A stretch of DNA of 20,000 nt, taken from Stramonita haemastoma. Its lineage: Eukaryota > Mollusca > Gastropoda > Neogastropoda > Muricidae. The position numbers and the translations under genes are program-made. This document shows positions 8,641 to 17,835 of the stretch, one piece after another. How positions within the stretch are numbered: position 1 is the first letter of the stretch; every line of letters starts with the position of its first letter. The notes below the pieces were generated by a model. It did not search any database. It saw only the letters and a list, made by a program, of their open reading frames with translations, and was not told where the DNA came from. The stretch covers positions 29,294,340 through 29,314,339 of the forward strand of contig CM060344.1 in the NCBI GenBank assembly GCA_030674155.1. The letters are read 5' to 3'.

Positions 8641-9417
8641 ACACCACACCACACCACACTACACCACACCACACCACACACACTACACTACACTACACTA
8701 CACTACACTACACTACACTACACTACACTACACTACACTACACTACACTACACTACACTGCACCACACTACAGTACAGCACAGTACAGTTCACTACACTA
8801 CGCTACACTAAACTGCACTGCACTACACTACACTACTATACATTACAATGCAACGCAACCCAGGTCTATACCTCAGTCAAATACAAAAAACTGCAATAGA
8901 CTCCAACACAACACGAACAAATACAACTTAACACACCACACAATACACTACAACACAGCACAGCACAGCATAACACAACACATCCCAACACAGCACAGCA
9001 CAACACAGCACATACCCCCCAACTCATCACAACACAGCACAGCACAACACAACTCATCACAACACGGCACAGCACAACACAACCCATCACAACACAGCAT
9101 AACACAACACAATACAACCCATCACAACACAGCATAACACAACACAATACAACCCATCACAACACAACGTAACACAACACAGCACAACACAGCACAACAC
9201 AGCACATACCACCCCAACCCATCACAACACATACCACCCCAACACAGCACAGCACAACACAGCGTAACACAACACAACCCAGCACATACCATCCCAACCC
9301 ATCACAACACAGCACAACACAATCCATCACAACACAACACAGCACTGCATAACACAACTCAACACAACCCATCACAACACAACACAGTACAACACAACAC
9401 AGCACAACACAACGGTA
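8641..9417. repeat. Pentanucleotide arrays: (CACTA)n then ACAAC/CACAG mixtures
   Basis: CACCA and CACTA pentamers fill 8641-8840. Degenerate ACACAACACAGCACA units then run from about 8900 to 9417, many with AACCCATCACAACACAGCAC as a longer motif (for example about 9056-9190). The array ends just before the MH2 micro-exon at 9464-9536. Confidence 0.95.
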
Positions 9418-9463
9418 TCCAAAGTTTTTAACCAAACAATCACAAACCACTTCCTTGTCTGAC

Positions 9464-9536
9464 CTCATCAACACGGGATCGGAAAAAAGCCGTTTCTTCA
9501 TCTCTCTCCGGATTGTGACACAGTCTCAGACCCAGC
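9464..9536 (-). CDS. SMAD-type MH2 domain micro-exon (helix 1 region)
   Basis: This small exon has 73 bp (1 base plus 24 codons; phase 2 in, 0 out). The acceptor is TTTTGTGTCACAG|G and the donor is GTTGATGAG|GTCAGA. The peptide RLGLRLCHNPERDEETAFF, followed by RSRVDE, aligns with the MH2 segment RFCLGLLSNVNRNATVEMTRR of SMADs. The shared LGL, the Asn, the Arg two or three later, the Glu and the Arg fall at the same spacing. It leads directly into GVRL in the next exon (7721-7885), which is also what follows this segment in SMAD2. The phase fits both neighbours exactly, and only this reading frame fits. A long ACAAC/CACAG repeat ends about 45 bases past the donor, and the 49-bp minisatellite starts about 25 bases before the acceptor on the coding strand. 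Confidence 0.8.
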
Positions 9537-9561
9537 CTGTGACACAAAACAGATGACATCA

Positions 9562-10085
9562 CCCCTAGCACAGTCTTACCTCCACACTGAAACACACAAT
9601 AATTACGTCATATGTTACACAGTCTTACTTCCACACTGTAACACACAATAATTACGTCATCTGTTACACATTTTTACCTCCACACTGTAACACACAATAA
9701 TTACGTCATATGTTGCACACTCTTACCTCCACATTGTAACACACAATAATTACGTCATATGTTACACAATTTTACTTCCACATTGTAACACACAATAATT
9801 ACGTCATATGTTACACAATCTTACCTCCACACTGTAACACACAATAATTACGTCAGCTGTTACACAGTCTTACATCCACACTGCAACACACAATAATTAC
9901 GTCAGTTGTTACACAGTCTTACATCCACACTGCAACACACAATAATTACGTCAGTTGTTACAGTCTTACATCCACACTGCAACACACAATAATTACGTCA
10001 TTTGTTACACAGTCTTACATCCACACTGTTACACACAATAATTACGTCAGCTGTTACACAGTCTTACATCCACTCTGTAACATCA
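9562..10085. repeat. 49-bp minisatellite with a CRE-like octamer in each unit
   Basis: About ten units are present. AATAATTACGTCA recurs with 49-bp spacing (for example starts at 9598, 9647 and 9696). Each unit also has TTACACAGTCTTAC and CCACACTGTAACACACAAT. One unit near 9960 is 2 bp shorter. TTACGTCA is TGACGTAA on the other strand, an ATF/CREB-type half-palindrome. The array is intronic, just upstream of the MH2 micro-exon on the coding strand. Confidence 0.96.
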
Positions 10086-10192
10086 GAATAAATGACGGTG
10101 TTACACTTTTGTAGACTCCGTCTCCAACATCACAAAAACTGTATCAACTGTCACACGATTTTCCATCTAGTCTGTAACAGGACAATGATTTG

Positions 10193-10342
10193 AATGTAAC
10201 CGCTTTGATTTGTTGCTTAACAGTATTCAGTGCTACATAAATTCCACACGTTATTTTCCTTTTCATTCTCCTTTTTTTGTCTTGAGCATTATTATTTCTT
10301 TTTATTAGTAGTATCATTATTATCATGTTTATTACTAGTAGA

Positions 10343-10345
<3 letters not shown>
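10193..10345. repeat. Diverged AGCGCTTT-type element end
   Basis: ACCGCTTTGATTTGTTGCTT and ATTCAGTGCTACATAAATTC resemble the block at 8411-8458 and are followed by ATT-rich sequence. The relation is weak but visible. Confidence 0.45.
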
Positions 10346-10386
<41 letters not shown>

Positions 10387-10407
10387 AGTAGCAGTAGCAG
10401 TAGTAGC

Positions 10408-10457
<50 letters not shown>

Positions 10458-10497
10458 CAGTAGCAGTAGCAGTAGTAGCAGTAGTAGTAGTAGTAGT

Positions 10498-10560
<63 letters not shown>

Positions 10561-10621
10561 GTAGTAGCAGCAGCAGCAGCAACAGCAGCAACAGCAGCAG
10601 CAACTGTAGCAGCAGCAGTAA

Positions 10622-10692
<71 letters not shown>

Positions 10693-10731
10693 TAGTAGCA
10701 GCAGTAGTAATAGCAGTTGCAGTAATTACTA
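10338..10731. repeat. AGT/AGC trinucleotide array; its last ~110 bp are also the left flank of the LINE
   Basis: AGT triplets are mixed with AGC blocks (about 18 AGC at 10498-10556). From about 10615 to 10731 the sequence is a run of AGT followed by AGCAGCAGTAGTAATAGCAG and TTGCAGTAATTACTAC. That end is repeated at 13043-13088 on the other side of the LINE. Confidence 0.96.
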
Positions 10732-12968
10732 CGCTTGGCTTCATGAACGAAGATTAAGGGCACTGTCCACGTCTGGTGCAGGCTCGCTGGTGGCTGTTCA
10801 GTCCAATGCGTGACAAACAAACCCGGCCGCAGCGGCTGCAGGGGAAAGTCGATTCTGGGGTTGATGTTGGGGGGACGCGGTTCTTCCTCCTCATTCGCTT
10901 CTCCTCAAGGGTGGCTCTGCGATTGTCCTCAAAAGAGGAGACCGATTGACGCACAGTGTGTCGCCAGGCCTGCCGGTCAGCAGCAAGGACTGACCTCTGG
11001 TTATGGTCTATGAGGCAGGCTGACAGAGATTTCTTCAGAGAGTCTTTAAATCTCTTCTTTGGTGCGCCTCTGTAGCGGTGTCCGATGGAAAGTTCACCGT
11101 AGAGAACCATATTCGGTAGGCGATGGTCCTCCATTCTAGAGACATGCCCTGCCCAGCGTAGCTGCGATTTCGGCAACATGGCCTCAATGCTGGTGATCCC
11201 TGCTTGCTCCAGCACCTCCGCATTCGTGGTGAAGTCGCTCCAGTGGATGTCGAGGATGGAGCGGAGACAGCGTTGGTGGAAGCGTTCCAGAATTCGCAGG
11301 TGGTGTCTGTATGTGACCCATGACTCAGAGCCGTACAGGAGGGTGGTCAGTACCACGGCTCTGTAGACACTGATCTTGGTGTCTTTCTTCACGTGTTTAT
11401 TTTTCCAGACACGGTGGTAGAGTCTGCCGAAAGCACTGTTTGCCTTTGCCAGTCTGTTGTCTACATCTTTATCAATCTTTGCGTCAGAAGAGATTGTGCA
11501 TCCCAGGTAGGTAAACTGCTGGACTGTCTTCAGTTCTGTCTCACCAATTGTAATGTGAGGTGGGTGGTACGCTACCTGAGGTGCGGGCTGGTAGAGAACC
11601 TCTGTCTTCTTCAGGCTGACTTCGAGTCCGAAGAGCTGGGCTGCCTCTGCAAAACAGGATGTTACATGCTACAGGGCGGTTTCTGTGTGGGCTACAAGGG
11701 CAGCATCATCAGCAAAAAGTAGCTCTCGAATTTGTTGCTCCAGGGTTTTGGTGTGGGCCTGAAGACGCCGCAGGTTGAATAGGCTGCCATATGTGCGGTA
11801 GCGTATGAAAACTCCGTCTTCGTCATCAAGATCTTCTGTGGCCCGCTGAAGCATCATGCTGAAGAAGATAGTGAAGAGGGTTGGTGCAAGAACGCAGCCC
11901 TGCTTCACCCCGTTTGTGATTGGGAAAGGCTCTGAGAGGTCGTTGCTGTTTCTGACCTGGCCACGCTGGTCTTCATGTAGCTGGATCACCATGTTGAGAA
12001 ACTTTGGGTGACAGCCAAGACGCTCCATGATCTGCCACAGGCCCTTCCTGCTCACAGTGTCAAATGCCTTGGTTAAATCAACGAAGGTGATGTACAGTCC
12101 CTTGTTCTGTTTGCGGCACTTTTCTTGAAGTTGTCTGAGCCCGAAGACCATGTCAGTGGTACCCCTGTTAGCTCTGAAGCCGCACTGGCTCTCAGGGAGG
12201 TGGTGTTCTGCAACAGCAGGTACTAGTCTGTTGAGGAGAACTCTTGCAAGGATTTTGCCAGCGATGGAGAGAAGAGTTATCCCCCTGTAGTTGGAGCAAT
12301 CTGATTTTTCCCCTTTGTATGATTATAATTGCATCAGGAAGGTTTTGTGGTAGCTTTCCCTGCTCCCAGCAGCAAACAAAAAATTCATGGAGCTTGCAGT
12401 GCAGTGTTTGACCTCCGTTTTTCCATAATTCTGGTGGAATACCGTCGACGCCTGCAGCCTTCCCACTCTTCAGTTGTTCTATGGCTTTAGTTACCTCTTC
12501 CAGGGTTGGGGCTTCGTCCAGTTCTTCTTTCACTGGTTGCTGTGGGATCTGTTGGATCACTGCGTCATCAACAGTGCGATCAGCACTGAAGAGGGTTTGA
12601 AAGTGTTCAGCCCAGCGGTTCAATATGGACATCTTGTCTGTGAGGAGTGCCTGGCCGTCAGTGCTGCGCAAAGGACTCAACACTTGGTGAGAGGGTCCAT
12701 AGACTGCCTTCAAAGCTTCGTAGAAGCCTCTGTAGTCACCTGTGTCAGCGCAGAGCTGAGTTTTCTGGGCGAGGTTAGTCCACCACTCGTTTTGGATAAC
12801 TCTAAGCTGGCGCTGGAGGTTGCTGCATGTAAGACGAAAGGCAGCTTTCTTTGCTGGACAAGATGGTTGTGCAAGGTGAGCCTGGTGGGCACTTCTCTTC
12901 TTCGCCAGCAGATCTTGTATTTCTTGGTCATTTTCGTCGAGCCAGTCCTTGTTCTTCTTAGTGGAAAA
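10732..12968 (-). mobile_element. 5'-truncated non-LTR retrotransposon (LINE)
   Basis: A reverse transcriptase coding region on the minus strand is followed by only about 22 bp of 3' sequence (10753-10732). The 5' end (about 12968) starts inside the region upstream of the reverse transcriptase. The apurinic endonuclease expected in this type of element is missing, which fits 5' truncation during target-primed reverse transcription. Both sides carry the same trinucleotide-rich sequence (about 10615-10731 and 12969-13088), read as a target-site duplication. The element lies in an intron of the myosin gene, in the same orientation. Confidence 0.9.
10754..12962 (-). pseudogene. Reverse transcriptase ORF of the LINE, broken by one frameshift and one stop
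   Basis: The visible protein is about 735 codons. It starts KNKDWLDENDQEIQDLLAKK at about 12960. Reverse transcriptase motifs follow: GKAAGVDGIPPELW, the palm A motif DLTKAFDTVSRKGLW, NGVKQGCVLAPTLF, the catalytic FADD in LLFADDAALVAH, and LFGLEVSLKKTEV. After the palm come TTLLYGSESWVTYRRHL-like and QLRWAGHVSRM segments. The C-terminus has a zinc-finger-like CSRCGRVCLSRIGLNSHQRA plus C. The frame shifts near 12318-12325 (after PDAIIII, before KGEKSDCSNYRG), and an in-frame TAG at 11669-11671 follows HTETAL. Otherwise it is open to the TAA at 10754. Few lesions suggest a fairly young copy. The clade is not assigned with certainty; RTE-like is one possibility. Confidence 0.9.
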
Positions 12969-12993
12969 GTTAGTAGTAGTAGTAGTAGTAGTA

Positions 12994-13050
<57 letters not shown>

Positions 13051-13088
13051 CAGCAGCAGTAGTAATAGCAGTTGCAGTAATTACTACA
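12969..13088. repeat. AGT array forming the right flank of the LINE (target-site duplication)
   Basis: About 75 bp of AGT triplets, with one TAT slip, are followed by AGCAGCAGTAGTAATAGCAG and TTGCAGTAATTACTAC. The final part is nearly identical to the left flank ending at 10731. Confidence 0.9.
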
Positions 13089-13093
13089 ACAAC

Positions 13094-13188
13094 AATGATA
13101 ATACCCCTACTCCTACTGCGATTACTACTACTGCTGCTATTACAGCAGTACTAGTAGTAATAGCAGTAGGAGTAGGAGTATTATCATT
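13094..13188. repeat. Long near-perfect inverted repeat (hairpin)
   Basis: The left arm (13094-13136) begins AATGATAATACCCCTACTCC. The right arm (13143-13188) ends GGAGTAGGAGTATTATCATT. The arms pair over about 43 bp with two mismatches and one 3-base bulge around a 6-nt loop, CTATTA. It abuts the LINE flank. Confidence 0.9.
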
Positions 13189-13241
13189 GATGACATCGGG
13201 GCTAACAGTTAATTCTTGACCAATGTGTAACATTGAAATAA

Positions 13242-13245
<4 letters not shown>

Positions 13246-13305
<60 letters not shown>
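13246..13305. repeat. (CA)n microsatellite
   Basis: About 60 bp of perfect CA begin within about 10 bases of the donor of the exon at 13313-13470. Confidence 0.97.
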
Positions 13306-13306
<1 letters not shown>

Positions 13307-13312
13307 CCATAC

Positions 13313-13470
13313 CTGCTACCATCAAATTCAGCCTGGGACCCGTCTACAATGATAGATCTCTCTTCAGCGTACACTTTGGCAACCTGTCTCCCCCTCTCCA
13401 GGTAAATGATCTTGGCCCAAGTGCGTGGGTCCAGTGTCTGAAGGCTGGTCACCACTTTCTCCACAATGGG
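13313..13470 (-). CDS. SMAD-type MH2 domain exon, N-terminal part (strands 1-3)
   Basis: The exon has 52 codons plus 2 bases (phase 0 in, 2 out). The acceptor is CCCCTCTGCAG|CCC with a good pyrimidine tract, and the donor is AGCAG|GTATGG. It encodes PIVEKVVTSLQ, then RTWAKIIYLERGRQVAK, then SIIVDGSQAEFDGS. This aligns with the start of SMAD MH2 domains, where W-x-x-I-x-Y-x-E, a Val seven residues later, and the T-VDG turn stand at the same spacing (WCSIAYYELNQRVGETF and LTVDGF in R-SMADs). MH2 domains bind phosphopeptides and other MH2 domains in TGF-beta signalling, but no such role can be claimed here. A (CA)n tract begins within about 10 bases of the donor. Confidence 0.85.
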
Positions 13471-13860
13471 CTGCAGAGGGGGGACAGGATGTAAATAACT
13501 ACAAGCAAAAGTCACTATGCTAAAAAAAGAAACAACAACCATACAAACATAACACTTTTCTTGCAGAACTAAGCGATAATCTCTGTTGTAGGCAAAATAA
13601 TAAACACATAATTATCCAAAACATCACAGTACATATATCCAATTCTTGTCCCTGACCACTGATCAAAATCGATTTCCCATTTGATTGACTCATCTCTGAC
13701 CCTAGTGCTGGTCTTTTGCTGTTTTGGGATATGATAAGGTTCTTCATTTCTATTTTACTTCATCTGATTTTTTTGTTAATGTGAGTACATGTAGGGTAAA
13801 TCCGCGAATGTTTTCTTTGTTATTCCGTGTTGTGTGTTTTGTGTATGCATGCAAGTTTTG

Positions 13861-13939
13861 CACGCGCGCGCGCGCGTGTGTGTGTATGCGTGTATGTGTG
13901 TGTACGTGTGTGTGTTTGTGTGCGTGTATGTGTGTGTGT

Positions 13940-13985
<46 letters not shown>

Positions 13986-14003
13986 TGTGTGAGTGTGTGT
14001 GTA
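13861..14003. repeat. (CG)n/(GT)n microsatellite
   Basis: CACGCGCGCGCGCGCG runs into GT repeats with interruptions. Bases 13471-13860 are AT-rich intron with no feature that I can support. Confidence 0.96.
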
Positions 14004-14171
14004 TGCATTGTACTGCACTGCACATTTTCTTGATGATATTGCTCTTATTTGACTTTTATTCTCCGGCCATGTAATAGGCTGTGTATTGTATGTGCATGCA
14101 TTTTTTTCCTTATTTTTTGTGCTAGTCAAATTTTTCACCTTCATATGTAACCTATTTAAATTAATTTGATT

Positions 14172-14245
14172 GTACAGCACGGTGAGCCCATGTTTTTGGG
14201 AATTCGCGCTATATCAGCCTCCATTTTATTATTATATTATTATAA
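14172..14245. repeat. Third AGCGCT-like element end with ATT tail
   Basis: TACAGCACGGTGAGCCCATG and GGGAATTCGCGCTATATCAG precede ATTATTATATTATTAT. The layout (two short related blocks, then ATT) resembles 8405-8640. Confidence 0.5.
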
Positions 14246-14442
14246 CAGTCATATTGTTCCATACAAACAAAGTGCTGAGCTACAGAAAAAAAGTTGCTGG
14301 GAAAAAAACAGATACAACTGATGACCCAAATAAGCAAAACAAAAAATAAATGAAATAAATGTTCAATACATTATTTCATTAATGTCTTGATTATTCATTT
14401 ATTTGCTGCTACACAGTAATTTATTCACATATTTATCTATTT

Positions 14443-14790
14443 GTTTATTCTTTTATATCGAGGATAATGGAATAAACACTCACGTGCTTTTTTTACATCC
14501 AGTCCCCGTGTGTATGCAGTTTTGTAAATCTTGTCATCCGTTCCCACAGGCCACACAGTGGCCTACTCTTACGAAAAGCGGTACACGATTTGATGTTTGC
14601 GCAAGATATTCGGCGTGCGTTCGCACACGGGGCCTCGGTTAATAGTCTCATCTAAAGGACTTTTGGGGGGGGGAGTGGAGTCAGCACAGATGTTAACTCC
14701 AGAGGAAAAATCCCCTCGAACGGGAATCGAACCCGGGTCGTCAAATTGCGAGAGCAATGTTCTGACCACTAGGCTATCCCGTCCCTCCAG
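14443..14790 (-). mobile_element. SINE, family A, full length
   Basis: This is the best family A copy. On the minus strand it starts GGGACGGGATAGCCTAGTGG with B box GGGTTCGATTCCC. The body has CTCTGGAGTTAACATCTGTG and GTGCGAACGCACGCCG. It ends CCATTATCCTCGATATAAAA followed by GAATAAAC. Confidence 0.9.
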
Positions 14791-15106
14791 TAACACAAGC
14801 CCAGCAGACTAAAACATACAAAGCAAATCAAAACCCAGTCCACTTAACACACAAAACAAAACAACGCGTCAGCAACTAGCATTGTCAGATTAACATAAGG
14901 TTGATATGAACATAATCAAAACAAAACCAACAGACTAAACACACATAAGACTAAACCATTCACGAAAACAACAATGACAAATCAATACCAGCCGACTATT
15001 CACACTAAAAAAGAACCCCAAAACAACAAACCCAACCACCTAAGCACACATGAACAAAGGCATCCAGACAAACAAAAACCAACAAACCCAAACCACCAAA
15101 CATTTA

Positions 15107-15190
15107 CACCCCCCCCCCCACACACACACACACACACACACGCTCGCTCACTCGCTCGCTCCCCCCCCCCCCCCACACACACACACATAT
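15107..15190. repeat. C homopolymers with CA and CTCG repeats
   Basis: Two C runs (15109-15119 and 15162-15174) flank (CA)n and a CTCG/CTCA tetramer block. Bases 14800-15106 and 15191-15318 are A/C-rich (AACCAAAC-type) intron without a gene. Confidence 0.94.
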
Positions 15191-15318
15191 ACACACAACT
15201 AAAACAAACAAAATCGAAAAACAACTAAACACCCAAAAACAAACAAATCCAACCGACTAAAGACGCAAAACACACAAGCACCACCAAAAACCAACAACCC
15301 CCCAACAGCCAAACCTAC

Positions 15319-15492
15319 CCGATACAGGCCGGAGGGATCATCAACAACAACTACACGGGAGCTAGCGTTGTCGGAGAATCTGGAAGTTTGTCGGGCATAC
15401 CCGGGGTGTCCCCTAGAGGCTCCGTTAGCATACCCCGGGTGGACTCTCTCCTCCTCTTGGCGTCTGTAGGGGTGGCCGTCTTGGGGTCGTCC
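15319..15492 (-). CDS. Linker exon between the IQ neck and the MH2 domain
   Basis: This exon has 58 codons in phase 0/0. The acceptor is ACTGATCAG|GGA and the donor is strong (CGG|GTAGGT). The peptide is rich in Arg, Gly, Ser and Glu and looks like a disordered tether, for example RRQEEERVHPGYANGAS. It contains a short duplicated motif, HPGYAN followed 11 residues later by HPGYAR, also visible in the DNA as two near-identical CACCC(G/C)GGGTATGC stretches. It ends SRVVVVDDPSGLYR. No known domain is recognised. The phase matches the exons on either side (16314-16472 and 13313-13470), and codon use is GC-richer than the AT-rich and simple-repeat intron around it. I am fairly confident that it is coding. 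Its membership of the myosin transcript is inferred from strand, phase and position. Confidence 0.78.
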
Positions 15493-15583
15493 CTGATCAG
15501 TGTTAAGACACACAGAGATGTCTATCCAAACACATGCACGTCACGCGTGCACGTAGACTAGACACATGCACAAAGGCGCGTGC

Positions 15584-15745
15584 ATGCAAACACACGCACG
15601 CACGCGCACGCATGCGCACGCACGCGAACACACACACACACACACACACACAGATCCATCCATACATACATGCATCCCTCCCTCCCTCCATCCATCCATC
15701 CATACAAACGGACGGTCGGACGGACAGACAGACATACTTAAACAA
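15584..15745. repeat. Mixed CGCA, CA, CATC/CCTC and CAGA microsatellites
   Basis: Successive short blocks are (CGCA)n, (CA)n 15629-15652, CCTC/CATC tetramers 15675-15702 and GGACAGACAGA. Confidence 0.93.
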
Positions 15746-15783
15746 GCAGGTAGGCAGACAAATTAACAAACAGGCAGATATTT

Positions 15784-16310
15784 AACCAAACCACCAACCA
15801 AACAGCCAACCAACCAACCAGCCAACCAACCAGCCAGCCAAACAGCCAGCCAACCAACCAACCAACCAACCAACCAGCCAACCAACCAGCCAGCCAACCA
15901 ACCAACCAGCCAACCAACCAGCCAACCAACCAACCAGCCAACCAACCAGCCAACCAACCAACCAACCAACCAGCCAACCAACCAGCCAGCCAACCAATCA
16001 GCCAACCAACCAACCGACCAACCAACCAATCAGCCAACCAGCCAGCCAACCAGCCAACCAACCAACCAATCAGCCAACCAACCAGCCAGCCAACCAACCA
16101 ACCAGCCAACCAACCAACCAGCCAACCAACCAGCCAGCCAACTATCCAACCAACTATCCAACCAACCAGCAAACCAGCCAACCAACATCCAACCAACCAG
16201 TCAGCAATACCAACCAGCCAGCCAACCAACCAGCTAAACAGCCAACTATCCAACCAACCAGCCAACCAACCAGCTAATCAGCCAGCCAACCAGCCAGCCA
16301 ACCAGCCACA
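15784..16310. repeat. (CCAA)n/(CCAG) tetranucleotide array
   Basis: About 525 bp of CCAA tetramers are interspersed with CCAG, giving recurring CCAACCAACCAGCCAACCAA. It ends directly at the donor of the IQ-motif exon. The whole array is open in reading frame on the minus strand for compositional reasons only. Confidence 0.97.
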
Positions 16311-16313
16311 GAC

Positions 16314-16472
16314 CTGTCTCCCTCCGGGTCTGGGTCCGTAGGAGGCCAGTGTTTGCCGGAATCGTCTGCGAGCGAGGAATCCCCGCACCTGAGCCTGCAC
16401 CCTGATGATGTTGCGCGTGTGTTCCGCTTTGAACGCATGCAGACGATGAACGTGCCAGTAACGCAGAAACAC
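16314..16472 (-). CDS. Myosin exon: converter end and neck with one IQ motif
   Basis: The exon has 53 codons in phase 0/0. The acceptor is TTTCTGCAG|GTG and the donor is GACAG|GTCTGT. It opens with [11 protein letters not shown], the hallmark end of a myosin motor, and continues into [17 protein letters not shown]. That is a good IQ motif (I-x-x-x-Q-x-x-x-R-G-x-x-x-R), which in the family binds calmodulin or a light chain and forms the lever arm. Only one IQ is visible, so the neck would be short. After the IQ comes a short PRPGGRQ linker. The donor is followed within about 5 bases by a roughly 520-bp CCAA-type tetranucleotide array (15784-16310). The join to the upstream exon is in phase and restores an uninterrupted myosin motif, which is strong independent support for both exons. 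Confidence 0.93.
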
Positions 16473-16499
16473 CTGCAGAAACAGTGACCGTCTTTTGTC

Positions 16500-16960
16500 A
16501 GTTATTGCAGAAACAATAACAGTCTTTTGTGAATCACTACATTAACAATAACAGTCTTTTGTGAATCATTAGGTTAAGAATAAAAGTCTTTGGGAATTAT
16601 TACATTAACAGTCTTTTGTGAATCATTACACTAACACTAACAGTCTTTTGTGAATCATTAGGTTAAGAATAAAAGTCTTTGGGAATTATTACATTAACAG
16701 TCTTTTGTGAATCATTACACTAACAATAACAGTCTTTTGTGAATCATTAGGTTAAGAATAAAAGTCTTTGGGAATTATTACATTAACAGTCTTTTGTGAG
16801 TCATTACATTAACAACAACAGTCTTTTGTGAATCATTACATTAACAATAACAGTCTTTTGTGAATCATTACAATAAAAGTAACTGTCTTTTGTGAATCAT
16901 TACAATAACAGTAATAGTATTTTGTGAATCATTACAATAACAATAACAGTCCTTTGTGAC
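16500..16960. repeat. 32-bp minisatellite with an 89-bp higher-order unit
   Basis: The basic unit is about 32 bp (AACAGTCTTTTGTGAATCAT then TACATTAACAAT). In the left half an 89-bp composite unit with AGGTTAAGAATAAAAGTCTT and TGGGAATTATTACATTAACA occurs three times (starting at 16561, 16650 and 16739). It lies upstream of the IQ-motif exon on the coding strand. Confidence 0.93.
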
Positions 16961-17039
16961 TCACTCCAGAAGCCACAGGCTCCTGAAGTCAATCCTCATT
17001 TTTGTGGCTACTCAGCTACAGCTGTGAGGGTCATCAAAA

Positions 17040-17835
17040 ACCAGATTTCTGTTGTGTATAACCCCTTTTCTGTTGTGTATAACCCTTTTCTGTTGTGCAT
17101 AACCCCTTTTCTGTTGTGCATAACCCCTTTTCTGTTGTGTATAGCCCTTTTCCGTTGTGTATAACCCCTTTTCTGTTGTTTATAACCCTTTTCTGTTGTG
17201 TATAACCCCTTTTCGTTTGTATAGCTTTCCGTGTGTATAACCCCTTTTCCGTTGTGTATAACCCCTTTTCTGTTGTATATAACCCTTTTCTGTGGTGTAT
17301 AACCCCTTTTCTGTTGTATATAACCCTTTTCTGTGGTGTATAACCCCTTTTCTGTGGTGTATAACCCCTTTTCTGTGGTGTATAACCTCTTTTCTGTTGT
17401 GTATAACCTCTTTTCTGTTGTGCATAACCCCTTTTCTGTTGTGCATAACCCCTTTCCTGTTGTGCATAACCCCTTTTTTGTTGTGCATAACCCCTGTTCT
17501 GTTGTGCATAACCCCTTTTCTGTTGTGCATAACCCCTTTTCTGTTGTGCATAACCCCTTTTCTGTTGTGCATAACCCCTTTTCTGTTGTGTATAACCCTT
17601 TTCTGTTATGTATAACCCCTTTTCTGTTGTCTATAACCCCTTTTTCTGTGTTATAACCCTTTTCTGTGGTGTATAACCCCTTTTCTTTTGTGCATAACCC
17701 TTTTCTGTTATGTATAACCCCTTTTCTGTTGTCTATAACCCTTTTTCTGTTGTGTATAACCCCTTTTTCTGTGGTGTATAACCCCTTTTCTGTTGTCTAT
17801 AACCCCTTTTCTGTTGTCTATAACTCCTTTTCTCC
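17040..17835. repeat. 20-22-bp minisatellite (TTCTGTTGTGTATAACCCCT type)
   Basis: Roughly 38 units are present. The central units (about 17410-17590) are exactly 21 bp and very homogeneous (TTGTGCATAACCCCTTTTC). The flanking units are 20-22 bp with GTGTAT or GTCTAT variants. Because 21 is a multiple of three, the central block reads as a heptapeptide repeat, MHNRKGV on the minus strand. I do not call this a gene. Confidence 0.96.

Noticed and set aside
9419..9515. Alternative frame over the micro-exon reading MKKRLFSDPVLMRSDKEV
   Set aside because: It looks protein-like, but its phase fits neither neighbour with a good acceptor, while the other frame (LGLRLCHNPERDEE) aligns with MH2 and fits both phases.
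9562..10085. CRISPR-like array of regular repeats
   Set aside because: The 49-bp units are contiguous with no unique spacers, and the setting is a eukaryotic intron. It is a minisatellite.
11393..11722. Plus-strand open frame of 109 codons within the LINE
   Set aside because: It is antisense to the reverse transcriptase, which has clear motifs on the minus strand.
15738..16265. Minus-strand frame of repeated Gly-Trp-Leu-Val
   Set aside because: It is a CCAA tetranucleotide array read in frame; several overlapping frames are equally open.
17040..17835. Telomere-like AACCCC repeats
   Set aside because: The AACCCC motif occurs only once per 20-22-bp unit and is not in tandem, so this is an interstitial minisatellite and not telomeric DNA.
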